Assembly: GCF_900115815.1 (NCBI RefSeq)
Contig: NZ_FOXV01000003.1
Coordinates: 186,001-250,000, forward strand
Direction: 5' to 3'
DNA: 64,000 nt
Source: Roseivivax halotolerans
Lineage (GTDB): Bacteria > Pseudomonadota > Alphaproteobacteria > Rhodobacterales > Rhodobacteraceae
Of this stretch, positions 35,572 to 44,372 are shown one piece after another (positions within the stretch are counted from its first letter, which is position 1; every line of letters begins with the position of its first letter). Both the position numbers and the translations under genes were made by a program. Under the pieces are notes generated by a model. The model ran no database searches. It was not told where the DNA came from and saw only the letters and a program-made list of their open reading frames with translations.

Positions 35572-36476
35572 GTGGCCGTCTCCTTCATGTCTGCGCGGGC
35601 GGCGACAAGGCCAGCAAGCGTGACCGCTTCGGAGTCAAGACGCTCGACCGCCGCGCCCTGCGCGCTCAAAGCGCTTTCATAGGCGCGCGACAGATCGCTC
35701 GCCCCGGCCAGAATGATGGGCTGGCCGAGCCAGTACGGCCGCGCGCCCGCGAGCTCGAGCCCGATCAAGAGGCCGGAAAGCCGCGAGGCGGCGCGCGCGC
35801 CATCGAGACCGCGCAGCAATCCCTCGGCCCGGAGCCCGAAGAGATGGCCCGCGACACTGCCCGGCCGCGACATGGCGTCCGAGACGGCTTCGGAGAAGGC
35901 CTCCCCGTCCCAGCCCTCGCCAATGGAATGACGCAGAACCGAATTTGCCGAGAGAAGTGCGTAAAGCTCGCCCGTCATGAAGGTGCGAAAGCTCACCACC
36001 TCGCGCGCCGAGACCTGCACCCACTTGGTATGCGTGCCCGGCAGGCAGATTGTGCCGTCGAAGCCCGGGTTGGCAAGGAAGATGCCGCGCAGCTGGGTCT
36101 CCTCGCCCCGCATCACGTCGGCGGGCTGCTCCTGCTTCAGACCCGGCAGAATCCGCACGTCGAGGCGCGGATCGTGCACCAGCGCGCGCGTGGCCGCGGA
36201 AAGCTGGGGCGGCGCGGAGGGAACGCTGCGATACGGCGCTTCGGCCCAGCCCTGCCGCGAGCCGGCCATCCCGCAGACGATCACGGTGACGGGCCCGTTT
36301 CCGATCGCATCGCCGACGAGATCCAGAAGCGCGGGCTCGAACCCGTCGCGGGACAGCGCGTTCATGCCCCGGTCCGAGCTGCGCTTGTCCAGAATCGTGC
36401 CATCGGCCGCCATCAGCCAGGCGCGCAGGTTCGACGTGCCCCAATCGACCGCGATCCAGTCAAGTCCGTCCATCAT
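35568..36476 (-). CDS. dgoK: 2-dehydro-3-deoxygalactonokinase
   Basis: 302 residues. It phosphorylates 2-keto-3-deoxygalactonate with ATP. WIAVDWGTSNLRAWLM is the phosphate-1 motif of the ASKHA fold, followed by VIVCGMAGSRQGWAEAPY and CLPGTHTKWVQV, diagnostic for DgoK. Start at tandem ATGATGA overlapping the SDR stop by 4 bases. One operator-like site (CAAAGCGCTTTC) falls near its 3' end. Confidence 0.94.
   Translation of the reverse strand: MMDGLDWIAVDWGTSNLRAWLMAADGTILDKRSSDRGMNALSRDGFEPALLDLVGDAIGNGPVTVIVCGMAGSRQGWAEAPYRSVPSAPPQLSAATRALVHDPRLDVRILPGLKQEQPADVMRGEETQLRGIFLANPGFDGTICLPGTHTKWVQVSAREVVSFRTFMTGELYALLSANSVLRHSIGEGWDGEAFSEAVSDAMSRPGSVAGHLFGLRAEGLLRGLDGARAASRLSGLLIGLELAGARPYWLGQPIILAGASDLSRAYESALSAQGAAVERLDSEAVTLAGLVAARADMKETAT
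35667..35678. promoter_or_regulatory. LacI-type operator, near-match (inside dgoK)
   Basis: CAAAGCGCTTTC, one mismatch. The upstream limit of the operator array; none was found in the importer or dehydratase genes. Confidence 0.4.
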
Positions 36477-37243
36477 CCGGTCACCACGACGCCGCCATCG
36501 ACCACAAGCGCCTGCCCGGTCATCATTCGGCTCGCATCCGAGGCGAGAAACAGCATCGGGTTGACGATATCCGACGGGCCGAGATGCTCTTTCAGGCACT
36601 GCTTGGCGAGATGCGCCTCGAGCGCTTCGGGCTTGGCCCATTTGTCGAGCTGCTTCTGCGTCAGCACCCAGCCCGGCGCCAGCGCGTTGACCGCGATATT
36701 GTCGGGGCCAAATTCCCGCGCAAGGCTGCGGGTCATCCCGTTGATGCCGGAATTCGCGGTCGTGTAGGCGGGGTAGTCGGAATTGCCCATCATGTAGCTG
36801 ATCGAGGTGAAATTCACGATACGCCCGCCACCGGCGGCCCGCATGCCGGGGATCACCGCCTGGCAGGCGAAAAAATAGGCCTTGAGATTGATCGCCTGCG
36901 CCCAGTCCCAGAAGTCTTCCGTGACCTCTTCGGTCTGGTGGCGCTGGTCGTTTGCGGCGTTGTTCACGAGAACGCGGATGGGGCCATGCGCGTCCGCGGC
37001 CCGGTCAATCGCGGCACGCAGGGCGGGAATGTCGGTGATGTCGCATTGAATGAAGAGCGGGCGATTGCCGGTTTCCTCTTCCATTTGGTCGACGAAGGCG
37101 CTGGCATCGGAACGGCCGACGAAGGCGACCTTCGCCCCTTGACGGAGCAGCCCTTCGGTGAGCGCCGCCCCGATGCCGGAGCCGCCGCCGGTGAGAAAGA
37201 CGGACGCGCCGGCGAGATCGGGATAGGTGGGAATTTCGGTCAT
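36473..37243 (-). CDS. SDR family sugar dehydrogenase (likely galactose dehydrogenase)
   Basis: 256 residues, classical SDR: FLTGGGSGIGAALTEG, NNAAND in place of NNAG, NFTSISYMMG with the catalytic Ser, YPAYTTANSG with Tyr but Asn where Lys is normal (YxxxN at this alignment). Wedged between dehydratase and kinase genes by 1- and 4-base overlaps, so it most likely performs the first step, D-galactose to galactonolactone. Similar SDRs oxidise L-arabinose and D-fucose. The apparent Lys-to-Asn change in YxxxK deserves checking by alignment. Confidence 0.82.
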   Translation of the reverse strand: MTEIPTYPDLAGASVFLTGGGSGIGAALTEGLLRQGAKVAFVGRSDASAFVDQMEEETGNRPLFIQCDITDIPALRAAIDRAADAHGPIRVLVNNAANDQRHQTEEVTEDFWDWAQAINLKAYFFACQAVIPGMRAAGGGRIVNFTSISYMMGNSDYPAYTTANSGINGMTRSLAREFGPDNIAVNALAPGWVLTQKQLDKWAKPEALEAHLAKQCLKEHLGPSDIVNPMLFLASDASRMMTGQALVVDGGVVVTG

Positions 37244-38961
37244 CAGTGGCTCTCCCGTGTGACTGGCCGTGTGTCCTTGCCGACGAGAAAGTCGAGATCG
37301 GCCCCTTGGTCGGCCTGAAGAACGTGGTCGATATAAAGCTTGGCGTATCCACGCGTGTAGCGGGGCGGTTCAGGGGTCCAATCCGCGCGGCGCGTGGCCA
37401 GTTCCGCCGCGTCCACCAAGAGCTCGAGGATGCCGTCCTTGGCGCTGACCCGGATGCGATCGCCGGTTTTAACGAGGCCAAGCGGCCCGCCTGCCTGCGT
37501 CTCGGGGCTGACATGCAGGATAACGGTACCGAAGGCGGTACCCGACATCCGCGCATCGGAGACGCGTATCATGTCGCGCACGCCCTCCTTCACGAGCTTG
37601 GCAGGGATCGGCATGTTTCCGACCTCGGCCATGCCCGGATAGCCCTTGGGTCCGCAGCCCTTGAGGACCAGGATCGTCTCGGGCGTGACCGGAAGATCGT
37701 CCCTGTCGATATTGGCTTTCAGCTCCTCGATATTCTCGAAGACATAGGCCTCGCCCTCGTGCTCCAGGAGATGGTCCGACGCGGCGGAGGGTTTCACGAT
37801 GGCCCCGTCCGGCGCGAGATTGCCGCGCAGGACACGCAAGCCGGCGGCGGGCTTCACCGGCGCATCGAAGGCGTGGATCACATCGCGGTCATGGCATTCC
37901 GCGCCGTCCGCATAGACCGAGATATCGCCGCCGAGGACGGTTTTCGCCGGTGCGAGAAGCCCCTGTCCTGCGAGTTCCGACAGGATCACCGGCATCCCGC
38001 CCGCGTAGCAGAAATCCTCCATCAGGTACGTGCCTGACGGCATGCAATTGGCGAGCAGCGGCACATCGGTGCCGTCTTCGAAGTCCTTCAGTGTCAGGTC
38101 GACACCGACCCGGCCCGCGATGGCGAGAAGATGCACGACCGCGTTCGTCGACCCGCCGACCGCCGCGTTGGCGCGGATCGCATTCAGGAACGCCTCCTTG
38201 GTCAGGATGTCCGAGGGTTTGAGATCCTCGTCCACCATCTCGACGATGCGCTTGCCGGTCAGATGCGCCAGCGCCTTGCGACGGGCATCGACCGCTGGCA
38301 GCGCGGCGTTGGTGGGAAGGCAAAGGCCCATCGCCTCGCAGAGCGAGGCCATCGTCGAGGCCGTGCCCATCGTCATGCAGACGCCGACCGAGCGCGACAT
38401 GCCCGACTCGGCGGCCATGAAATCCTGCAAGGTCATCTCGCCCGCGCGCACCGCTTCGGAGAATTTCCACACATCGGTGCCGGAGCCGACTTCGCGGCCC
38501 TTCCACTTGCCGTTCAGCATCGGGCCCGAGGAGACGACGATGGAGGGCAGATCGACCGAGGCCGCGCCCATGATCTGACCCGGCGTGGTCTTGTCGCAGC
38601 CACCCAAAAGCACGACCCCGTCGATCCCGTAGGCCCGGATCGATTCCTCCACATCCATCGACAGAAGGTTGCGGAACAGCATCGCGGTCGGCTTCATCTG
38701 CGTCTCGCCGAGGCTCATCACGGGGAACTCGACGGGGAAGCCGCCCGCCTCCCAGACACCGCGTTTGACCGCCTCGGCAAGATCGCGCAGGCCGGCGTTG
38801 CAGGGCGTCAGCTCCGACCATGTGTTGCAGATGCCGATGACGGGGCGGCCATCGAAGGCGTGATCGGGAAAGCCCTGGTTCTTCATCCAGGAGCGGTGAA
38901 TGAACCCGTCCTTGTCGAGCTTGCCGTACCAGGCGGCGGAGCGTCGTGTCTTTGTCATCAT
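37243..38961 (-). CDS. IlvD/Edd family sugar-acid dehydratase (galactonate/arabinonate type)
   Basis: 572 residues, an iron-sulfur dehydratase that removes water from an aldonic acid to give the 2-keto-3-deoxy acid. The cluster Cys are seen in VIGICNTWSELTPC, LLGGCDKTTPGQIMGA and SVGVCMTMGTASTMA; KTTPGQ and the late SDARMSGTAFGTVILH are typical of the L-arabinonate/D-galactonate/D-xylonate subgroup. Context with dgoK and dgoA points to D-galactonate. Starts at tandem ATGs, 9 bases after melA; ends 1 base into the SDR start. Confidence 0.9.
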   Translation of the reverse strand: MMTKTRRSAAWYGKLDKDGFIHRSWMKNQGFPDHAFDGRPVIGICNTWSELTPCNAGLRDLAEAVKRGVWEAGGFPVEFPVMSLGETQMKPTAMLFRNLLSMDVEESIRAYGIDGVVLLGGCDKTTPGQIMGAASVDLPSIVVSSGPMLNGKWKGREVGSGTDVWKFSEAVRAGEMTLQDFMAAESGMSRSVGVCMTMGTASTMASLCEAMGLCLPTNAALPAVDARRKALAHLTGKRIVEMVDEDLKPSDILTKEAFLNAIRANAAVGGSTNAVVHLLAIAGRVGVDLTLKDFEDGTDVPLLANCMPSGTYLMEDFCYAGGMPVILSELAGQGLLAPAKTVLGGDISVYADGAECHDRDVIHAFDAPVKPAAGLRVLRGNLAPDGAIVKPSAASDHLLEHEGEAYVFENIEELKANIDRDDLPVTPETILVLKGCGPKGYPGMAEVGNMPIPAKLVKEGVRDMIRVSDARMSGTAFGTVILHVSPETQAGGPLGLVKTGDRIRVSAKDGILELLVDAAELATRRADWTPEPPRYTRGYAKLYIDHVLQADQGADLDFLVGKDTRPVTRESH

Positions 38962-38970
38962 GTCGTTCCT

Positions 38971-40311
38971 TCAGGCCGCTTTCGGCATCCGCGCGAAGGC
39001 CGGCAGCATGTCGCCATGCGCGGTCAGAAGATCGCTCACGAGCGCCCGGATCTGGCGCAGATCGAGCTCGGCCGCCGTGTGCGGATCCATCATCGCGGCG
39101 TGGTAGATGTGTTCGACGTTCTCGTCGCTCAGCGCGCGGACCACAAGCTCCTGCACGTTGATCTGGCTCCGCATTACCGCGACGAGCTGCGGCGGGATAT
39201 CGTCGACCACCGTGGGCTGCACGCCGTTCGCGTCGACCATGCAGGGCACCTCGACCGCCGCGCCCATCGGCAATTGCGGCGCCTGACCCCGGTTGGGCAG
39301 GTTGCCATAGATCGGGAACGGCGCATCGGTCACGACCGCGTTGATGATCTCGGCAGCGAACTCGTGGCTCTTCTCGAAGCTGATTTCGCCCGCGTCTCGG
39401 TAAGAGGCGGCCTGCGCGGACCAATCGGCCATCTGCTCCACGCAGCGCTTGGGGTATTCGTCGAGCGGGATCTGAAATGTCTCGATCAGATCCTCCCGGC
39501 CGGACTTGATGAACCACGGCACGTATTCGGCCAGATGCTCGGAGCTTTCGGTGCAGAAATAGCCCAGGTGCTCCATCACCTCGTAGCGCACCTTGTTCTG
39601 GCAGCGCGGCATCAGAAGCGGCGGCTTCGGAAGCCGGCCCGCGCGGTAGCCCTCGCCAAGGCGCGGATAGAGACTTTCGCCCCCGTGGGTGAGCTCGAGG
39701 AAGAATGCGACGTGATTCACGCCCGCGACACGGTAGCGGATCTCGTCTTTCGGCAGATCGAGGTCATGGGCCAGCTCTTCGACCGTGTTCTGCACGGAGT
39801 GACACAATCCCACCTGCTTGAGGTTCGGAAATCGTTCGGCCAGCGCCCAGGTGTTGATCGCCATCGGGTTCACGTATTGCAAAAGCAGCGCACCCGGACA
39901 CAGCTCGGCCATGTCGGCGGCCACCGCCCAGAGATGCGGCACCGTGCGAAGGCCCCGCATGATCCCGCCAACGCCGAGGGTGTCGGCGATGGTCTGGCGC
40001 AGCCCGTAGCGCTTGGGGATGTCGAAATCGATGACGGTCGAGGGCTCGTAACCGCCGATCTGGAAGGCGGTGACGACGAAATCCGCGCCATCGAGCGCTT
40101 GGCGGCGGTCGAGCGTCGTCTCCACATGTGCCCTCCGGCCCGATGCGGCGATGAGCTTTCTCGCAACGAGCGCCGATTCCTCGAGACGGTGCGCGTCGAT
40201 ATCCATCAGTGCGAAGGTCACCCCTTCGAGCGCGGGGAAATGCAGGCAATCCCCGATGATGTTCTTCATGAAGATGGTCGAACCGGCGCCGATAAAGGCA
40301 ATGCGCGTCAT
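38971..40311 (-). CDS. melA: Alpha-galactosidase, GH4 family
   Basis: 446 residues. GH4 enzymes cleave glycosides by an NAD- and Mn-dependent redox mechanism. NAD-binding start IAFIGAGSTIFMKNIIGD, LMDIDAHRL, the metal Cys in GLCHSVQNTVEELA, and metal His in RVAGVNHVAFFLEL. VVTAFQIGGYEPSTVIDFDIPKR places it in the melibiase branch. No signal peptide, so substrate is taken up intact. 10 bases downstream of it lies the stop-start junction from the upstream permease, confirming one operon. Confidence 0.92.
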   Translation of the reverse strand: MTRIAFIGAGSTIFMKNIIGDCLHFPALEGVTFALMDIDAHRLEESALVARKLIAASGRRAHVETTLDRRQALDGADFVVTAFQIGGYEPSTVIDFDIPKRYGLRQTIADTLGVGGIMRGLRTVPHLWAVAADMAELCPGALLLQYVNPMAINTWALAERFPNLKQVGLCHSVQNTVEELAHDLDLPKDEIRYRVAGVNHVAFFLELTHGGESLYPRLGEGYRAGRLPKPPLLMPRCQNKVRYEVMEHLGYFCTESSEHLAEYVPWFIKSGREDLIETFQIPLDEYPKRCVEQMADWSAQAASYRDAGEISFEKSHEFAAEIINAVVTDAPFPIYGNLPNRGQAPQLPMGAAVEVPCMVDANGVQPTVVDDIPPQLVAVMRSQINVQELVVRALSDENVEHIYHAAMMDPHTAAELDLRQIRALVSDLLTAHGDMLPAFARMPKAA

Positions 40312-40320
40312 GGGTAGTCC

Positions 40321-41169
40321 TTATTTCACGGCTCCGAGCGTCAGCCCGGCGATGAAGTGGCGCTGCATGAGGAAGAACATCGCCACAGGCGGCAGTGCCG
40401 CGACGATGCTGCCCGCGCTCATCAGGTGGTAGGCGGCGCGATATTGCGCGTTGAACGAGGTGATGCCGGCGGTGACGGGCTGGCTTTCCGCGCCTTGCGT
40501 CAGGACCACCGCCCAGAAGTAGTCGTTCCAGATGAAGGTGAAGACGAGCACCGACAGCGCCGCGATGGCAGGCTTCATCAGGGGCAGGACGATGAACCAG
40601 AAGATCCGCCATTCGGCGACGCCCTCGACCCGCGCGGCCTCGATCAACTCGAAGGGCAACGCGCGGATGAAGTTCCGCATGAACAGCGTGCAGAACCCCG
40701 TCTGGAAGGCGATGTGAAAGAGAACGAGCCCCGTCTTGGTGTTGTAGAGGCCAAGATCCAGCGTCAGGTCACGGACCGGCACCATCAGGATCTGGAACGG
40801 CACGAAGTTGCCAGCGACGAACATGAAAAAGATCCAGAGATTGCCGCGGAACTTGTAGACGCCAAGGGCAAAGCCCGTCATCGCCGAGAGCGCCACCGCC
40901 CCGATCACCGTGGGCACGGTGATGAGGACCGAATTCATCAGGTAGCGCGGCATATCGCTCTCGAAGAAGACCTTGCCGTAATTGGCGAAGCCTTCGAACT
41001 CCGCGGGCCAGCCCCAGTAATTGCCGCTGGTGAAATCGGTGTCCGGTTTGATCGAGAAGATCGCGACCGCGATCAGCGGCGCAAGCCACAGAAGAAGCGC
41101 CACCGGAATGAGCGACTGGTAGGTGATCTGCGTGGCGCGCGGCTGGGTTTCGATGGGTCTTGGAAACAT
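40321..41169 (-). CDS. Sugar ABC transporter permease, MalG type
   Basis: 282 residues, six hydrophobic segments. The coupling loop is FELIEAARVEGVAEWRIFWFIVLPLMKPA (EAA motif, EAARVEG), the contact for the ATPase. Pairs with the MalF-type permease 3 bases upstream. CUT1 family, so oligosaccharides or glycosides are the expected cargo. The neighbouring alpha- and beta-galactosidases suggest galactosides. Confidence 0.93.
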   Translation of the reverse strand: MFPRPIETQPRATQITYQSLIPVALLLWLAPLIAVAIFSIKPDTDFTSGNYWGWPAEFEGFANYGKVFFESDMPRYLMNSVLITVPTVIGAVALSAMTGFALGVYKFRGNLWIFFMFVAGNFVPFQILMVPVRDLTLDLGLYNTKTGLVLFHIAFQTGFCTLFMRNFIRALPFELIEAARVEGVAEWRIFWFIVLPLMKPAIAALSVLVFTFIWNDYFWAVVLTQGAESQPVTAGITSFNAQYRAAYHLMSAGSIVAALPPVAMFFLMQRHFIAGLTLGAVK

Positions 41170-41172
41170 CGC

Positions 41173-42102
41173 TCAGTGCCCCCGTTCCTGCCGCCACATC
41201 GACCACAGGAAGTAGGCGATGAAGACCAGCATGATGAGGAACAGAACGACCGCGATCGCCGCGCCGTAGCCCATGCGGAAGCCGTATTCGGAAAGCGCCT
41301 TCTCGAACATGTAGAAGGACAGAACGCGGGTGGAGCCGAAGGGGCCGCCATTGGTCATGATCGAGATGAGATCGAAGGAACGCAACGCGCCGATGATCGT
41401 GACCACAAAGGCGATGAAGGTCGCGGGGCGCAGCTGCGGCAGGATCACGTGCCAGAGCATCCGCAAGCCCTTGGCCCCGTCGAGACGCGCGGCCTCGATC
41501 TGTTCGGGGTCCACGGCGTTGAGACCGGTGAGATAGAGGATCATGCAATAGGCGATCTGCGGCCAGAGGCCCGCGATGATGACGCCATAGGTGGCGAGCG
41601 TCGGATCACCGAGCACGTTGATCGGCGAGATACCGATGCCTTCGAGAAGCGTGTTCAGAAGCCCGAAGGTCGGATCGTAGAACCAGGTGAAGACGAGGCC
41701 CACGACCACCTGGGAGATCACGAAGGGAAAGAAGAAGAGCGATTTGTAGATGCGGATACCCGCGACCGTCTGGTTGAGAAAGAGCGCGATGAACAGCCCG
41801 CCCGGAATTGCCAGAAGGTAGAGGACCAGCCATTTGAGGTTGTTCCAGAGCGAGACCTCGAAAGCGCGGTCGGTCGAAAGCTCCTGGTAATTGGCAAGGC
41901 CGACGAATTCCGGCTCGCCCAGACCGTCCCAGCGGAAGAAACTGATCTGGAAGCTCTGCAGGATCGGCAGGATCACGTAGGCGATGAAGAAGATCGCGCC
42001 GGGCAGAAGGAACAGAAGCGGCGCGAGCGTCATCCGGTTGCGCCGGATCCAGCCCGGCCCGCCCTCGTCGGCATGCGTGTCTGGCAGCGTTGCGGTGGTC
42101 AT
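41173..42102 (-). CDS. Sugar ABC transporter permease, MalF type
   Basis: 309 residues, six main hydrophobic segments after a short cytosolic head (MTTATLPDTHADEGG). EAA loop EQIEAARLDGAKGLRMLWHVILPQLRP. GAGGAGAGGCGG is the ribosome site before the ATG at 42102; a longer in-frame reading to 42291 runs into the binding-protein gene and is rejected. Separated from the binding protein by 67 bases that hold a stable hairpin. Confidence 0.93.
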   Translation of the reverse strand: MTTATLPDTHADEGGPGWIRRNRMTLAPLLFLLPGAIFFIAYVILPILQSFQISFFRWDGLGEPEFVGLANYQELSTDRAFEVSLWNNLKWLVLYLLAIPGGLFIALFLNQTVAGIRIYKSLFFFPFVISQVVVGLVFTWFYDPTFGLLNTLLEGIGISPINVLGDPTLATYGVIIAGLWPQIAYCMILYLTGLNAVDPEQIEAARLDGAKGLRMLWHVILPQLRPATFIAFVVTIIGALRSFDLISIMTNGGPFGSTRVLSFYMFEKALSEYGFRMGYGAAIAVVLFLIMLVFIAYFLWSMWRQERGH

Positions 42103-42140
42103 CCGCCTCTCCTCACGGGGGGTCAGCCTTTGGGCGGGGC

Positions 42141-42157
42141 GCGCGGGTAACCCGCGC
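42141..42157 (-). other. Intercistronic stem-loop between binding protein and permease genes
   Basis: GCGCGGG (42141-42147) pairs with CCCGCGC (42151-42157) around TAA, 13 bases after the binding-protein stop. Such stems protect the binding-protein mRNA from 3' decay or partially end transcription, giving excess binding protein over permease, as in malE-malF. Confidence 0.6.
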
Positions 42158-42169
42158 ACCCCCGAAGGA

Positions 42170-43423
42170 TCAGTAGATCCGCTGGCGCGCCTGCTCGAGG
42201 CGGCCGAGGATATCCTCGAGGTTGTCCGGGAACACCATGAATTCCTGGAACCCCTCCATCGCGACCGAGGCCATCTCGGCCGGTGCGTCACGGTCGAAGA
42301 ACTGCGCGATGCCGCCCGGCGCGTTCGAGGACAGCATCTCGAACCCCTGGTTCAGCATCTCGTCATCGTCGACCGAGCTTTGCGAATTGACCGGAAGCTG
42401 ACCCAGCCCGTCGCCCGAGTTGATCTGCGTCTGGTTCTCGGCGGACACGACGAAGCGCAGGAATTCGCGCGCCGCTTCCTTGTTCTCGGCCCCGGACGGG
42501 ATGTGGAACGTGTCGGTCGGCGCGTCTTCGGCCAGCTCCACGTCCGGGTTGATCGCAGGGAACTGGTAGAAGTCGAGCTGGTCGTCCGAAAGGCCCGCCT
42601 CGCGCATCGGCGCGACAGCGAAGTTGCCCATGAGGTAGGCTGCGGCCTCGCCGTTCACCATGAAGGGCAGCGCCTCTTGCCAGCTGTAGGATTGGTGGTT
42701 GTCGATGAACGCGCCCATGTCGATCAGTTCGCGCCAGTTGGCAAAGGTCTGGCGCACGCGCTCGTCGGTCCATTCCACCTCACCTTGCGTGAGCTGCATA
42801 TGGAAGTCGTAACCATTGGTCCGCATGTTCAGATAGTCGAACCAGCCGGCAGCGGTCCAAAGGAACTTGGTTCCGACGGTAAAGCACTTCACGCCTGAAT
42901 CGAGCATCGTCTGGCAGTTCGACTTGAAGGTTTCCCAGTCCTGCGGCTCTTCGAGGCCGAGCTCTTCGTAGATGTCCTCGCGGTAGTAGACGCCCCACTG
43001 ATAGTAGGTGTAGGGCACGCCCCATTGCTTGCCGTCCAAGGTCAGCGCGCCCTTCGTGGAGGCGAGATTGTCGGCGATCTCGGGCTCGGCCCAAAGATCG
43101 GAGACGTCCTCGAACAGCCCCGCATCGACATAGGGCGCCATGCGGTTCGCAGCGTACCAGTTGGCGACATCCGGCGGGTTCGCGGTCAGGAAGTTGCGAA
43201 TCTGGGTCTTGTAGGCTTCGCGGTCGATGATCGTGAGTTCGATCTCGAGATCGGGATGCATCTCACCGAACCGCGCCGCCATGTCCTCCATCACGGCGCG
43301 CGGAGCGGGGTTCGACATATCCGAGAAAATGGTGAGCGTGCCCGACAGCTCGCTGTCCTGGGCATGGACCGCGCCTGCGGCCAGCGACAGCGCGGCCGCC
43401 GCGGTGAGTGTCGTCCTGAGCAT
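42170..43423 (-). CDS. Sugar ABC transporter substrate-binding protein (CUT1)
   Basis: 417 residues with a Sec signal peptide (LRTTLTAAAALSLAAGAVHAQ, cut near residue 22), so periplasmic. Body follows the MalE-like family 1 binding fold: LTIFSDMSNPAPRAVMEDMAARF, WGVPYTYYQWGVYYRED, LPFMVNGEAAAYLMGNF, and TFHIPSGAENKEAAREFL. GGGAGG lies 6 bases before the ATG. First gene of the galactoside operon, divergent from the IclR gene. Confidence 0.94.
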   Translation of the reverse strand: MLRTTLTAAAALSLAAGAVHAQDSELSGTLTIFSDMSNPAPRAVMEDMAARFGEMHPDLEIELTIIDREAYKTQIRNFLTANPPDVANWYAANRMAPYVDAGLFEDVSDLWAEPEIADNLASTKGALTLDGKQWGVPYTYYQWGVYYREDIYEELGLEEPQDWETFKSNCQTMLDSGVKCFTVGTKFLWTAAGWFDYLNMRTNGYDFHMQLTQGEVEWTDERVRQTFANWRELIDMGAFIDNHQSYSWQEALPFMVNGEAAAYLMGNFAVAPMREAGLSDDQLDFYQFPAINPDVELAEDAPTDTFHIPSGAENKEAAREFLRFVVSAENQTQINSGDGLGQLPVNSQSSVDDDEMLNQGFEMLSSNAPGGIAQFFDRDAPAEMASVAMEGFQEFMVFPDNLEDILGRLEQARQRIY

Positions 43424-43452
43424 GAAGTCCTCCCTTGAGCTTCAGGGACTAG

Positions 43453-43490
43453 GTTCCATTATTTGAAACTTTAGTCCAACTATTGAAACT
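43453..43490. promoter_or_regulatory. Probable IclR operator region in the divergent promoter
   Basis: In an AT-rich 134-base gap, GTTCCA-N5-TTGAAAC (43453-43469) forms an imperfect palindrome, and TTGAAACT occurs twice as a direct repeat at 43463-43470 and 43483-43490, 20 bases apart. AGTCCAACTATTGAAACT (43473-43490) is a second imperfect palindrome. IclR proteins bind palindromes of about this kind; the adjacent divergent IclR gene is the obvious binder. Confidence 0.6.
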
Positions 43491-43557
43491 ATGCGCGAAG
43501 CCTCGTAAGAATGTCAACACGTCCCGCGACGGGACGCCGGGGAGGAGGCCCTGCAAG

Positions 43558-44355
43558 ATGAACGACATGGGCACGCGCAGCGGCGATGGCACTGTGGGAA
43601 AGGCGCTCGACGTGCTGGACCAGGTCGCGGGACATGGTCGCCCGATGCGGTTCGCCGAAGTGCTTGCGGCATCGCCCCTGCCCAAGGCCACGCTCTACCG
43701 TCTGCTGCAAACGCTTGTGAACCAGGGCATGCTGCGTCTCGACGCCGAGACCGGCGCCTATTCGCCGGGGCTGAGGCTCGTGCGGCTGGCGCACATGGCC
43801 TGGGCCCGGTCCTCGCTCGCACCCATCGCGCGGCCCTTTCTCGACGAGCTCTCCAAGGATGTCTGCGAGACGATCCACCTCGCGCAGCTCGACCGGGGTC
43901 AGGTGCTCTATGTGGACAAGCGCAATGCGCGCCAGCCGATCGAGATGTTCTCGGGCGCGGGCAAGGTCGGGCCGGGATATTGCACCGGCGTCGGCAAGGC
44001 GATGCTGGCCCATCTGCCCGATGACGAGCGCGCGGCCGCCCTGCCCCTCCAGGCCTTCCACGCCCATACGGGCCACACGATCACCAGCGCCGAGGCGCTC
44101 GAGGCCGAGCTCGCGGAAATTCGCGCCGCCGGTATCGCCTTCGACCGCGAAGAGCACGAGCCCGGCATCATCTGCATCGCCGCCCCGATCCTGTCGCCCG
44201 GCGGCCGTGTCATGGGCGCGCTTTCGATCACCACCTCCACCGACCGGCGCAGCCTAGAGGATCTGGCGACGCTGAAACCCCGCATGATCGCGACCGCCGC
44301 GCGAATCGCCGAGGCCGCCTCGGCCTGGCAATTCCCCGACCGGACCGAGACCTGA
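43558..44355 (+). CDS. IclR family transcriptional regulator
   Basis: 265 residues. N-terminal winged HTH ([22 protein letters not shown], then [20 protein letters not shown] as recognition helix) and a C-terminal effector domain ([44 protein letters not shown]). GGAGGAGG precedes the ATG at 43558. It lies between the binding-protein gene (divergent) and the ATPase gene (17 bases downstream), so it probably controls the galactoside importer and itself. Confidence 0.92.
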   Translation: MNDMGTRSGDGTVGKALDVLDQVAGHGRPMRFAEVLAASPLPKATLYRLLQTLVNQGMLRLDAETGAYSPGLRLVRLAHMAWARSSLAPIARPFLDELSKDVCETIHLAQLDRGQVLYVDKRNARQPIEMFSGAGKVGPGYCTGVGKAMLAHLPDDERAAALPLQAFHAHTGHTITSAEALEAELAEIRAAGIAFDREEHEPGIICIAAPILSPGGRVMGALSITTSTDRRSLEDLATLKPRMIATAARIAEAASAWQFPDRTET

Positions 44356-44372
44356 CAGGAAAGGAGACCGCC

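Noticed and set aside
38131-40317. A 728-codon plus-strand open frame over the galactoside locus
   Set aside because: Antisense to the dehydratase and GH4 alpha-galactosidase genes, both with intact motifs; no recognisable protein features.
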